Positions 14,840 to 22,054 of a stretch of 23,467 nucleotides of DNA are shown here, piece by piece. The notes under the pieces are model-generated. The model did no database searches. It was not told the DNA's origin and saw only the letters and a list, made by a program, of their open reading frames with translations. Both the position numbers and the translations under genes were made by a program. The DNA is from a virus. The DNA lies in the IMG/VR virus record IMGVR_UViG_3300042923_001280, positions 1 to 23,467 of that record. One strand, 5' to 3'. How positions within the stretch are numbered: the first letter of the stretch is position 1; every line of letters begins with the position of its first letter.

Positions 14840-15167
14840 AAGAAACACAAAGGAAATAAATTAAAAATCCAAAATTCATTTCATGATGCTTATGAGCTGG
14901 CATTACGTAAAGCTTGGATATTTCTTTAACTTTGTTTTCTTCAATTTGCTTTATAAGAGAATCTTTCATATTTTGAACTACCTCATTGATAACTGTCTTA
15001 TTATTCATATTTCTTATAGAAATTTGAGGATATCCGGCAATTGTAAATTCAGATTTAAATTCAGGATTAACTTTGAGTTCAGTTTTTGCAAGAATTTCTC
15101 GCTCAATGTTTTTAAACTTTGCATTCATGTAAAATTCAAAATCATCAATACTATTAAAGTGTACCAA
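14838..15167 (-). CDS. Hypothetical protein, 109 aa
   Basis: Starts at TTG 15167, nine bases after GGGAG. Residues 1-30 are helical (DDFEFYMNAKFKNIEREIL), then a short beta-like stretch and a helix (VVQNMKDSLIKQIEENKVKEI). It ends HKHHEMNFGFLIYFLCVS, a hydrophobic C-terminus that could be a membrane or packing segment. No family recognised. It lies 26 bases after the glucosyltransferase stop with no terminator between, so the two are probably co-transcribed. Confidence 0.68.
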   Translation of the reverse strand: MVHFNSIDDFEFYMNAKFKNIEREILAKTELKVNPEFKSEFTIAGYPQISIRNMNNKTVINEVVQNMKDSLIKQIEENKVKEISKLYVMPAHKHHEMNFGFLIYFLCVS

Positions 15168-15193
15168 CTTTATTATCTCCCTTGGAGAGAAGC

Positions 15194-16864
15194 CTACTTT
15201 TTAGGCTTCCATTTTTTGATTTCTTTTTCCTTTTTACCATCAATAATGCAAAGAATATTGTTAGTTAACTCACGAATACCGAGAACTACAATTTCTCCGG
15301 CAGCTGTTTGTACTCTAGCCTCATCAACATATTCTTGATTATTTGTAAGAGCTAAAATCATGTCATCATCAGTAGCAAATTTATCTTTATCTACTCCAAC
15401 ACTTAAGAAATGACTGAACATTTCAGGAAGAACAATTTCAGCACTAAATTCTTGTTTAGCTACTTGGAAGGAAGTTTCATGATATTTCTCTTGAAGCGCT
15501 GGGCTATTTGCGATTTCGATAAGTTGGTCAACTGTATCTTGCAAATCTTCCTTGTCAGAATAAACCGCAGAGTAAGGAATATCAATATAACGACGTCCAT
15601 CACGAGTACGATTGTTTTCACCCCAATGTTTATCAAATACTGGGATTGTACCTACAGCAATTGTTTCAATTTGAGTATACTCCATACGATCACCATAATC
15701 ATTTGGAGCTTTAGGCATGCGATAGAAGGAAGCACCAAACAATGTTTTTGCAAGTTCAGTCATACCTTCATTACGAACGTAAGGTCCATAGACTGGAACG
15801 AAACCAGTTGGTTGCTCTGGAGCTTTTTTACCAGTCAAATCCAAAGTATTTGGGTGGTCAAAGATATCGCATTTAGCGCCAATTGAGCGTTCAATACCAA
15901 GAAGAGAGTATTGGAATTCTGGGTCAACTGTCTTTAACAATGGAGCCAAGTCAAGTACTCGGCGTGGATCTTTCATTGTAGTCCAACGACCAATATACAT
16001 GAGCTTTTTTGTTTTGTCAGCCAAATCATATTTGTTACGATAGTTTTCCTCTAATTCATCAAAATTGAACCACATTGCAAATTTCTTAACTCTCTCGCCA
16101 AGAGTTTTAGAAGGGAGCAATTTGGAAATTGTTTTAGAGAACCAAGTTTCTTCACCAAAGTTCATGATAACATCCATTTGATTCATCATGCCAACGACAA
16201 AAGGAATTTTGTCAATATTAGTTTTATTCAACTCATGCATGAAACCTACTTTTGTTGTAGTTACTTTCTTTACTAAATCGTTGTAGAAAGCTAAAATGGT
16301 ATCGTTTTCAAACTTAGAAGACGGATACGAATTGAACATCACTACATCGAATTGATTTAGTTGTTCAACGATTGCTGGAATATCGTCTTTCATAAAAGAT
16401 ACAAAATTAAGTTCATGCGCATCCCGACGATTATACATACGCTCGTCATATGAATATAACGTGAAATCAACATTGTTTTTATTAGCCCAAAGTTGCATTT
16501 CTACTCCCGTGCGTGTGACTCCACCAGTCAGTTATGTTAGAGTTTTTTATCTCTAACTCTCCTCATTTCTAAGGAGTGTCGGGCTATATCATTACCCTCG
16601 ACTTTACGTTAGGGTACCCTGCACTCTTGGACCTTTACTGCCCGTTCAGGGCTCCATGGTCTAGTCTCTGAACCTTACTATCATTCCTGACAGTCTTGGC
16701 TGCTGATTAGCATATACGTGTTTCACAACAGATAATTAGCTTCCCAGCAATTCACAGGGTTTGCGCTATAAAGTTTCCCTTATAGGGGGCATGGTTGTCT
16801 ACCCTTCGATGGATTGTCCGAATACCATTGCAAACTTTTTACCTTTAAGATTTTCTAATGACAT
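15194..16864 (-). CDS. T4 alpha-glucosyltransferase-like DNA glycosyltransferase, split by a group I intron
   Basis: Coding parts are complement 16801-16864 (21 codons plus one base) and 15194-16524; joined they give 464 aa. Splicing creates FGQSIEGCGVTRTGVEMQLW, which aligns with the loop EGCGVTKFSLEQ of T4 AGT as I recall that sequence. Further matches to T4 AGT are YIGRWTTMK (Arg201, Lys206; T4 IGRTTTWK), LLGIERS (T4 MEGLERS) and MEYTQIETIAVGTIPVF (about 302-318; T4 LEYTHLELGACGTIPVF), the donor-binding part of the GT-B fold. T4 AGT moves glucose from UDP-glucose to 5-hydroxymethylcytosine in DNA; base and sugar here are inferred. Ribosome binding site GGAGG before ATG 16864. Without splicing, translation stops after residue 21. 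ATG 16498, with GGGAG five bases before it, could start a 434-aa product from unspliced RNA. Confidence 0.88.
16525..16800 (-). ncRNA. Group I self-splicing intron, 276 nt, no ORF
   Basis: Read on the - strand. The 5' exon ends GGGU (U at 16801) and the intron ends CUG (G at 16525). IGS CCAUGCCC (16794-16787) pairs GCCC with exon GGGU (P1, with the usual U-G at the splice site) and CCAU with GUGG of the 3' exon (P10). P3 is ACCCUGUG (16760-16753) with UGCAGGGU (16623-16616). P4 is UUGCUG (16750-16745) with CAGCAG (16705-16700), with A-rich joiners. P6a is ACUGUC / GAUAGU. The P7 strands are AGAGACUA (16669-16662) and UAGCCC (16586-16581), with P8 ACCCU / AGGGU. P7.1 (GACC/GGUC) and P7.2 (GCCC/GGGC) before the 3' strand of P3 indicate subgroup IA. 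P9 CUCCU/AGGAG and P9.1 GUUAGAG/CUCUAAC follow. Confidence 0.92.
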
Positions 16865-16930
16865 GTGTTGTTTTGCCTCCTAATTTGTAATCCTTTGAGA
16901 TGATATATTATTTGTAAAAGAGTCAAAAAT

Positions 16931-16984
16931 CTTTACATGATTTTTCGAAAAATAATGTACGAGAATGTAAAGATGTGATATAAT
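16931..16984 (+). promoter_or_regulatory. Divergent control region: palindromes plus extended -10 promoter of the gene array
   Basis: -10 TATAAT at 16979-16984 preceded by TG one base upstream (extended -10) and followed by TATATATATAAG; the -35 is weak (TGTACG, 16956-16961). Immediately upstream are a perfect 14-bp palindrome ATTTTTCGAAAAAT (16940-16953) and an 8-bp inverted repeat CTTTACAT (16931-16938) / ATGTAAAG (16965-16972). The weak -35 inside palindromes suggests a regulated promoter, possibly shared with the divergent glucosyltransferase gene. Confidence 0.6.
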
Positions 16985-17033
16985 ATATATATAAGAAGGA
17001 ACACAGTTAAATATGACACAGGGGGTTAGAAAA

Positions 17034-17333
17034 ATGTTAATTAATTTGAAAAAATCAGTAAATGAAGCAAAAAGAAAACTCATGTTAGAAAATCAGTATG
17101 AGTTAGCCAATTCTATTACATATATGTTCAATATGATTGTAAGACATAACAATAGAGACACAAAGCTTGATTTTGAATTTTTCAAAAGAAAGCTTGAAAT
17201 AGCTATAAACGTACTCGAACAAAAGAAATTGGCAATAAATGAAAGTACATTTATTGATACATCTGCAGTGTTAGATACTTATGATGCTTATGTAGTAATG
17301 ATAACTATTACGAATGAAAGCAGAGCAATATGA
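17034..17333 (+). CDS. Motif-sharing array protein A1, 99 aa
   Basis: First of ten short tandem genes. Start placed at ATG 17034 (MLINLKKSVNEAKRKL), nine bases after AGGGGG; ATG 17013 in the same frame has only a weak site. All-helical, basic and soluble; the middle has YMFNMIVRHNN, resembling LVFAMIVRNEK in A3. It ends AVLDTYDAYVVMITITNES, the array's shared motif (hydrophobic-x-[DE]-A-Y-V-V). No known family. It is probably one of a set of paralogues made early in infection from the strong upstream promoter. Confidence 0.72.
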   Translation: MLINLKKSVNEAKRKLMLENQYELANSITYMFNMIVRHNNRDTKLDFEFFKRKLEIAINVLEQKKLAINESTFIDTSAVLDTYDAYVVMITITNESRAI

Positions 17334-17357
17334 AACAAAAAGTAAAGGAGGACTAAA

Positions 17358-17663
17358 ATGACCGAACAATTAATAAAATCTATTAATGTTGCTATAGATT
17401 GTGCTGCATCAATTTATCAAGTTGGATTGTGCTATGAGTTTACAAGATTTAGAAATTCATTGAATATCTATAATAATAGATACTATTTAGATTATCGTAT
17501 TGTTCCAACGTTAGATGACTTTAATCTTGATATTTTAAGATTCAATCTTAGACTAGCAGATAAAGCTTTTCCAGAATATGAACATGAGTTAAAAACTATT
17601 AAGGATACGATAGAACAAATTGAAGCCTACATAACAATGATCGCACTAACAGAGGAGAATTGA
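17358..17663 (+). CDS. Motif-sharing array protein A2, 101 aa
   Basis: ATG 17358 follows AAAGGAGG. Helical product with a Tyr/Asn-rich middle (LNIYNNRYYLDYR) and C-terminus DTIEQIEAYITMIALTEEN, the shared motif. It is about the same length as A1 and A3-A5, has low overall identity and the same layout, and is taken as a diverged paralogue. The stop lies one base before the next gene's ATG region, so translation is coupled. Confidence 0.74.
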   Translation: MTEQLIKSINVAIDCAASIYQVGLCYEFTRFRNSLNIYNNRYYLDYRIVPTLDDFNLDILRFNLRLADKAFPEYEHELKTIKDTIEQIEAYITMIALTEEN

Positions 17664-17664
17664 T

Positions 17665-17955
17665 ATGATCTGGCAGTTACAAGAACTAATAGAAAAAATT
17701 GACATAAAGCTCCTTTACATCAATGAAACTATACTTAATGAGCATATTAAACTTGTCTTTGCTATGATAGTAAGAAACGAAAAAGGAGGAAAAGTTATAC
17801 ATCAATCTCTTGTAATTTGTACTCAATTGGCAAGAGATATTTTTAATGAAACAAAATGCATGTTAGATAGCAATACAATTATTGATATTGAACAAGTACT
17901 TGATATGTTTGATGCATATGTGACTATAAATGAACTTACTGGAGAGATGATATAG
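17665..17955 (+). CDS. Motif-sharing array protein A3, 96 aa
   Basis: ATG 17665 with GAGGAG inside the end of A2. Helical; LVFAMIVRNEKGGK in the middle matches A1. The C-terminus IIDIEQVLDMFDAYVTINELTGE is the clearest C-terminal form of the shared motif and reads on to NELTG, close to the NELADG that follows the motif at the N-terminus of B2. No known family. Confidence 0.76.
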   Translation: MIWQLQELIEKIDIKLLYINETILNEHIKLVFAMIVRNEKGGKVIHQSLVICTQLARDIFNETKCMLDSNTIIDIEQVLDMFDAYVTINELTGEMI

Positions 17956-17957
17956 TA

Positions 17958-18233
17958 ATGAACGATGATCTTAATGTTGCAATTAATTCCCTTCGAAAAA
18001 AGTTTCAAAAAGGGACTCACAATAAACACACAATTGATAGAATTCTATTTATTGCTAACCAGGCGGTAAAAATTAAAACTTCAGTGAAAGATTGCAATTG
18101 GTATGTTGAAATTGTTAAACATGACCTTGAAATGAAGAGAAATGAATTTGACAAGGAGACTATAATACATATTGAACAAATAATAGATGCGCTTGAAGCT
18201 TATGCTATAATTCTGGAATTAGTAGGGGGTTAA
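17958..18233 (+). CDS. Motif-sharing array protein A4, 91 aa
   Basis: ATG 17958, two bases after the A3 stop, ribosome binding site GGAGAG. Basic helical protein ending TIIHIEQIIDALEAYAIILELVGG; TII-IEQ-hhD is shared with A3 over about 25 residues, which supports paralogy. It is the shortest of the set. No known family. Confidence 0.76.
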   Translation: MNDDLNVAINSLRKKFQKGTHNKHTIDRILFIANQAVKIKTSVKDCNWYVEIVKHDLEMKRNEFDKETIIHIEQIIDALEAYAIILELVGG

Positions 18234-18234
18234 G

Positions 18235-18537
18235 ATGATAATTCTAATTTCAAAATTAAAGTCTCAGAGAGACAATATTGTTAAACAATTAAATAAATCA
18301 AAAAAAGCAAAATTTGTTTTTATCATTAACAATTTCTTTGAGTTTAGTGAAAGATGGGAATGGTTTGAACACGTTCGTAAAACTGAAAACAAGTGGTTGT
18401 TTCAAAAATATCTAAGTGATATTAAGAATGAATTTTATTTTAATAGAAGTTGTCTAAATAAATCTACCATAAAAATGGGAGAAAATTTCATTGAGGAACT
18501 TGAAAATTATGTCATACTAATGGAGTTGTCTAATTAA
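18235..18537 (+). CDS. Motif-sharing array protein A5, 100 aa
   Basis: ATG 18235, one base after the A4 stop, with AGGGGG. Lysine- and Phe/Trp-rich (FVFIINNFFEFSERWEWFEH). The C-terminus is FIEELENYVILMELSN, the most diverged C-terminal copy of the motif (Asn for Ala). The stop TAA overlaps the next ATG by one base (TAATG). Confidence 0.75.
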   Translation: MIILISKLKSQRDNIVKQLNKSKKAKFVFIINNFFEFSERWEWFEHVRKTENKWLFQKYLSDIKNEFYFNRSCLNKSTIKMGENFIEELENYVILMELSN

Positions 18538-19064
18538 TGCAGACTATAAATCTAAAGAGCCCAGCAATTATTTTCTATAACGAAATTAAACAACTTGATT
18601 TTGAAAATGGGTGTTGGCAATTATATGTAGATGTTAAATGTGAACATTGTGGCCGTATACAATCATATGTTACTCATGGTAATAAATGTGTTGTTTGTTT
18701 AGAAACTTCTGATTTTGGAATATTAAAGCTTGGAAAAACTCCAATATCTTTTATCGGTAAAGAAAATGCTCAAAAATTTCAAGATGAGTTTGATTCAGTC
18801 TTGGTAGCTGCAGCTTTTGCTGGTTACAATAATGCGCATTATAGGTTTCATACTTATGGAAATAAACCATATCTTCATATTCAATTTAAAAAAGGTTTGA
18901 AATTAATTATATTGTTTTTGTTTGTTGAACGTCAAGATAATATGTTTGGCGGAGTTATTAGATATGGTTGTAATGTCACTGATATAAACGGAACTCTTGA
19001 TGACAGTTATCTTGAAATAGAAGATTTTTCACCAGTACTTGAACGCGCGAGGAGGAATATGTAA
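18537..19064 (+). CDS. Array protein B1, zinc-ribbon protein without the shared motif, 175 aa
   Basis: The longest gene of the array and the only one without the [DE]-A-Y motif at either end. It has a CxxC...CxxC zinc ribbon (Cys35, 38, 51, 54) and then a mixed alpha/beta part (ISFIGKENAQKFQDEFDSVLVAAAFAGYNN, YLHIQFKKGLKLIILFLFV). The hydrophobic strand pattern may relate to the bodies of B3 and B4. It ends ...ERARRNM with stop TAA overlapping the next start (TAATG), and sits exactly where the motif switches from C- to N-terminal. No known family. Confidence 0.74.
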   Translation: MQTINLKSPAIIFYNEIKQLDFENGCWQLYVDVKCEHCGRIQSYVTHGNKCVVCLETSDFGILKLGKTPISFIGKENAQKFQDEFDSVLVAAAFAGYNNAHYRFHTYGNKPYLHIQFKKGLKLIILFLFVERQDNMFGGVIRYGCNVTDINGTLDDSYLEIEDFSPVLERARRNM

Positions 19065-19444
19065 TGCATGAAGCTCTTGAAGCTTATTATGTTACAAATG
19101 AATTGGCTGATGGTATTTGTAAGGCAAAACCTAGTTGGGACTTTGGAGTACTTTTATACTCTTATATGCTTTATTATCAATCAATAGAGATTTCTGAAAA
19201 GAGAAAATCTTTAAGAGTTGTTGTTAAAAAAAGATATTTGCATGATGCAAATAAAATTTTCAAAATTTCAAACAATACAACATGCTTTGATTTCAATACG
19301 GATGTTGCGATATTTGAAATGTTTTATGATTCAATTGAAGACATGATAGAACACTTGCTTTTAATTCCGTCAGAACTTGAAAAGTGGAATAAAGCAAATA
19401 GAACAATGATATATAAGGAGCTTGGATTGGAGGATGATAAATAG
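19064..19444 (+). CDS. Motif-sharing array protein B2, 126 aa
   Basis: ATG 19064 eight bases after GAGGAGG. The shared motif is at the N-terminus: MHEALEAYYVTNELADG. The body (DFGVLLYSYMLYYQSIEISEKRKS...) is mostly helical and ends acidic. Compared with A4 (IIDALEAYAIILELVGG) the motif is nearly the same but at the opposite end of the protein. No known family. Confidence 0.75.
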   Translation: MHEALEAYYVTNELADGICKAKPSWDFGVLLYSYMLYYQSIEISEKRKSLRVVVKKRYLHDANKIFKISNNTTCFDFNTDVAIFEMFYDSIEDMIEHLLLIPSELEKWNKANRTMIYKELGLEDDK

Positions 19445-19803
19445 TGGAAGTACATCCATTAATTGATGCATATGTAGTAATGCGTAACTTGTATGGTGAC
19501 AATTTTATATTTTTAGACAGTTGTGAATTTGGTAACCGTTGGGACATGCGTAGTCCATATAAGGGAAATCTGTATATCAATTTCATTGCTCTCTATAAGG
19601 ATAAGGTGGTATTTCTTATAGGAGACCAAACTAAAAAGTATCTTTCGGAGCTGTTTAACTCCCAGGGAATAGAGTATGAAATTATTGACTACGATACAAC
19701 TGTTCAATTTAGAGTTAAAATGACGCCTGAACAAATCATTGAATTTCACAGTAACTTTAATAATACGCTTAGGAGAATAGAGGATGATTTAAGTGGAAGT
19801 TAG
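19444..19803 (+). CDS. Motif-sharing array protein B3, 119 aa
   Basis: GTG 19444, ten bases after GGAGG and overlapping the B2 stop. N-terminal motif MEVHPLIDAYVVMRNLYGD. The body INFIALYKDKVVFLIGDQTKKYLSELFNSQGIEYE is clearly paralogous to B4 (IDYIALYTDKVVFFIEEYLSYYAKEFFDRMGYKYE). It looks like a small alpha/beta fold. It overlaps B4 by 11 bases. Confidence 0.78.
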   Translation: MEVHPLIDAYVVMRNLYGDNFIFLDSCEFGNRWDMRSPYKGNLYINFIALYKDKVVFLIGDQTKKYLSELFNSQGIEYEIIDYDTTVQFRVKMTPEQIIEFHSNFNNTLRRIEDDLSGS

Positions 19804-20203
19804 TGAACTTATAGATGCATACGTTGTGACTGAACAACTGTCTGGAAGAGATGTAAAATATATTGATAATGAACTTGGAAAAAGATATGTCTTTATGCGT
19901 CCGTATATTAGCAATGCAGCAAAAATTGATTACATTGCTCTCTATACAGATAAAGTAGTATTTTTTATAGAAGAATATCTATCTTACTATGCTAAAGAAT
20001 TTTTTGATAGAATGGGATATAAGTATGAAACTTGGAAAAAAGAATCTATGACCAAAAGAGGGACTCATATTTCAAGCGTAAGGTTTACAATTAAATTTGA
20101 GGAATCTGAAAAAATTGTTGAATTTGATAAAAATCTCAGAGATACAATTATAGAAATTGAGAACATGTACAAACAGTGTTTCAATTACCTTAAGAATCAA
20201 TGA
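19793..20203 (+). CDS. Motif-sharing array protein B4, 136 aa
   Basis: GTG 19793, nine bases after GAGG. N-terminal motif MEVSELIDAYVVTEQLSGRD; the body is paralogous to B3 over most of its length, including at DNA level (ATTGCTCTCTATA shared), so the pair arose by recent tandem duplication. Basic and soluble; ends in a helix (NLRDTIIEIENMYKQCF). No known family. Confidence 0.78.
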   Translation: MEVSELIDAYVVTEQLSGRDVKYIDNELGKRYVFMRPYISNAAKIDYIALYTDKVVFFIEEYLSYYAKEFFDRMGYKYETWKKESMTKRGTHISSVRFTIKFEESEKIVEFDKNLRDTIIEIENMYKQCFNYLKNQ

Positions 20204-20243
20204 TGTTCTGCATATAATTATCTAAAAGCAAAGAGGTAATTGT

Positions 20244-20594
20244 ATGCACGATACCATAGAATCATACTGCGTAACACAAGCTATCTTTGGACGGGATGCT
20301 TCCTTTTTTAAAAAAGGTGGAAAAGATTACGCAGCTTTTAAGTTGGATTCAATTATGTTTACTAAGCAAGCAGTAATTCTCAGTAATGAGTGGTTTTTAC
20401 TTCACGTACAAGATAGATTTGTTAGAAAAATTACTTCGCAGCTTATAAAAGCTGGTGTACCCAAAGAAGACATTTCGACTCAAGAAGAATCTTACGGCAC
20501 AAAAATTTATGTAATTCAACATCCAGATAAGCTTATTCCATACTTAATGAAGTTTGAAGAACAACTCAATAAACAAAAAAAACCACCCAATTAA
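20244..20594 (+). CDS. Motif-sharing array protein B5, 116 aa
   Basis: Last gene of the array; ATG 20244 after AAGAGGT, and 40 bases from B4. N-terminal motif MHDTIESYCVTQAIFGRDASFF, with GRD as in B4. The body (KLDSIMFTKQAVILSNEWFLLHVQDRFVRKITSQLIKAGV, then YGTKIYVIQHPDKLIPYLMKFEEQL) has the same strand-helix order as B3 and B4. The stop codon sits in the loop of the bidirectional terminator. Confidence 0.77.
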   Translation: MHDTIESYCVTQAIFGRDASFFKKGGKDYAAFKLDSIMFTKQAVILSNEWFLLHVQDRFVRKITSQLIKAGVPKEDISTQEESYGTKIYVIQHPDKLIPYLMKFEEQLNKQKKPPN

Positions 20595-20608
20595 GGGTGG
20601 TTTTTTAT
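20579..20608. terminator. Bidirectional terminator between convergent genes
   Basis: AAAACCACCC / GGGTGGTTTT with loop AATTAA, T runs on both sides. It ends the + strand array and the - strand glycosyltransferase gene. Confidence 0.92.
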
Positions 20609-22035
20609 TAGTAGATTTCCTTAAAGAAATTGTTCTTGAAAACATCGTTGTAATAAGATTTCTCAAAGAACTCATCCTTTATATAATAATCATACATAGC
20701 AAAGAATAACTCTCTGTATTCTTCCGGATGTTCTTTAAAGTATTTTATTTTATCTTCAATTTCCTTGTTATCTTTCACAATTAACTTATCTCTAAATTCT
20801 TTAGGAATTTGCAAATTATGAACGTCATAATCGGCATCGATAAGTGGAATTGTTCCATTATACAAGCTATTGTGAATTCTGAAAGTAAGATTATTATACT
20901 TACCGTAATAACAACGAATGATTAATGTGAACATATAGTCCTGCAATTGATCATTATATTGTTCATACGGAAGAGTGTCAGCAATTAATGGGTGCTCGAG
21001 GATGTCAGTTAAGAACTTGTTTACCTCTGGTCTATTTTGATACTTTTTAGGAAGTTTCAATTGATCGATTTGAAGTAAGGAGTCTTTTGAATCAATTGCT
21101 GGCTTCAATGTAGTTTGGGTTCTAATGATACCATCAACATTGAGATTTTGGAAGAAATTATACCAAGCATTTACTCTGTGATCAACTTCGTACAAGAAAA
21201 TTCCACCAAAGATAAATTCTCTGCTCTTGTTTTTAAGAACATTTTCATACCATTCTTTATCTCGTTTTTGTTTGCCGTAAAGTTCTTGTAACTCACACAT
21301 AACATAACCAACCATTTCACGAATACTCATGTTATCTTCCGTGTACCAAAAGAGCTTTACATTGTTGGTTAATGGATTGTATTCAGGGATGAAGTGTAAC
21401 CAGGCGCTACTTGATTCATGCGAAAATCCATAATGCCAAGAATCTTTGTATTTACCCATCAAATAGAATGAAAATTCAAGTGGGAAACCCAATGGTTTAT
21501 GAATAAATGCACAGTGAGAAATTAAAGCGTTAGTTGAAATACCTTTTTGATATTTCTCAATTGATTTTTGTTGTTTTGCAAGCAATTTAGGATCATCGGA
21601 AACAATTTCATAATTGTTATCAAGAGAAGGAATAATACAATGAGTTGTGATTGTACCAGCTAAGTTTTCGAATAATTCAGGGTGGTCTAATTCAATTTCC
21701 TCAAAAGTTTCCTTCATGTATTCAAGACGTTGACTATGGTTAAATGCTTTAGCATCTAATCCACCATATTTCTTTTCTTTATCAAAACAAAGATATGCGT
21801 ACTTACCAAATTCTTCATGTTCTATATAATTTTGAGTCCATTTGGTACCACCATTACGTGCAATAATAACGATGTTGAAATCTTCATGAAGAATCTTTAA
21901 AGTATTAAACAAATATTGGAATGTAACTGAATAAAAATCTTTACTCAATACTCTATCCACAATACATATAAAGATTGTTTTCTTTCCTGGAACTAAAGCC
22001 TCTTTGTTAAAGAGATCATACATTTTACCCGGCAT
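20608..22035 (-). CDS. Putative glycosyltransferase, GT-B-like, 475 aa
   Basis: Large soluble protein. The N-terminal half begins with a strand-rich Rossmann-like part (KKTIFICIVDRVL..., NIVIIARNGG). The C-terminal part FTLIIRCYYGKYNNLTFRIHNSLYNGTIPLIDADYDV, then KEFRDKLIVKDNKEIEDKIKYFKEHPEEY, follows the layout of the donor-binding end of GT-B enzymes: x-[RE]-hh...G-[TC]-[IV]-P-[LV]-h-D, as in GTIPVF of the alpha-glucosyltransferase homologue in this window. It is directly downstream (19 bases) of the sugar nucleotidyltransferase gene, so they form one operon. A likely role is adding a sugar to phage DNA or to the first sugar; a role in glycan or virion decoration cannot be excluded. Start ATG 22035, ten bases after AAAGGGTG. 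Confidence 0.68.
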   Translation of the reverse strand: MPGKMYDLFNKEALVPGKKTIFICIVDRVLSKDFYSVTFQYLFNTLKILHEDFNIVIIARNGGTKWTQNYIEHEEFGKYAYLCFDKEKKYGGLDAKAFNHSQRLEYMKETFEEIELDHPELFENLAGTITTHCIIPSLDNNYEIVSDDPKLLAKQQKSIEKYQKGISTNALISHCAFIHKPLGFPLEFSFYLMGKYKDSWHYGFSHESSSAWLHFIPEYNPLTNNVKLFWYTEDNMSIREMVGYVMCELQELYGKQKRDKEWYENVLKNKSREFIFGGIFLYEVDHRVNAWYNFFQNLNVDGIIRTQTTLKPAIDSKDSLLQIDQLKLPKKYQNRPEVNKFLTDILEHPLIADTLPYEQYNDQLQDYMFTLIIRCYYGKYNNLTFRIHNSLYNGTIPLIDADYDVHNLQIPKEFRDKLIVKDNKEIEDKIKYFKEHPEEYRELFFAMYDYYIKDEFFEKSYYNDVFKNNFFKEIY

Positions 22036-22054
22036 TCTTTCTTAACACCCTTTC

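Noticed and set aside
15170-15220. Hairpin GAAGCCTA / TAGGCTTC at the end of the glucosyltransferase gene as terminator.
   Set aside because: No T run follows on the - strand; it contains the stop codon and may act as a processing or stability hairpin only.
16498-16498. Glucosyltransferase as a plain 434-aa gene starting at ATG 16498.
   Set aside because: It lacks the first strand and glycine loop of the GT-B fold, and the upstream DNA folds as a group I intron. It may still be a secondary start on unspliced RNA.
16503-16504. Alternative 3' splice site after G16504, which also restores the frame (…IEG-LEMQLW).
   Set aside because: It would drop the seven residues GVTRTGV that match the T4 AGT loop, and its exon gives no P10 pairing. 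Splicing after G16525 satisfies both.
17034-20594. CRISPR array or tandem DNA repeats.
   Set aside because: Similarity is at protein level with diverged bases, and there are no regular repeats and spacers.
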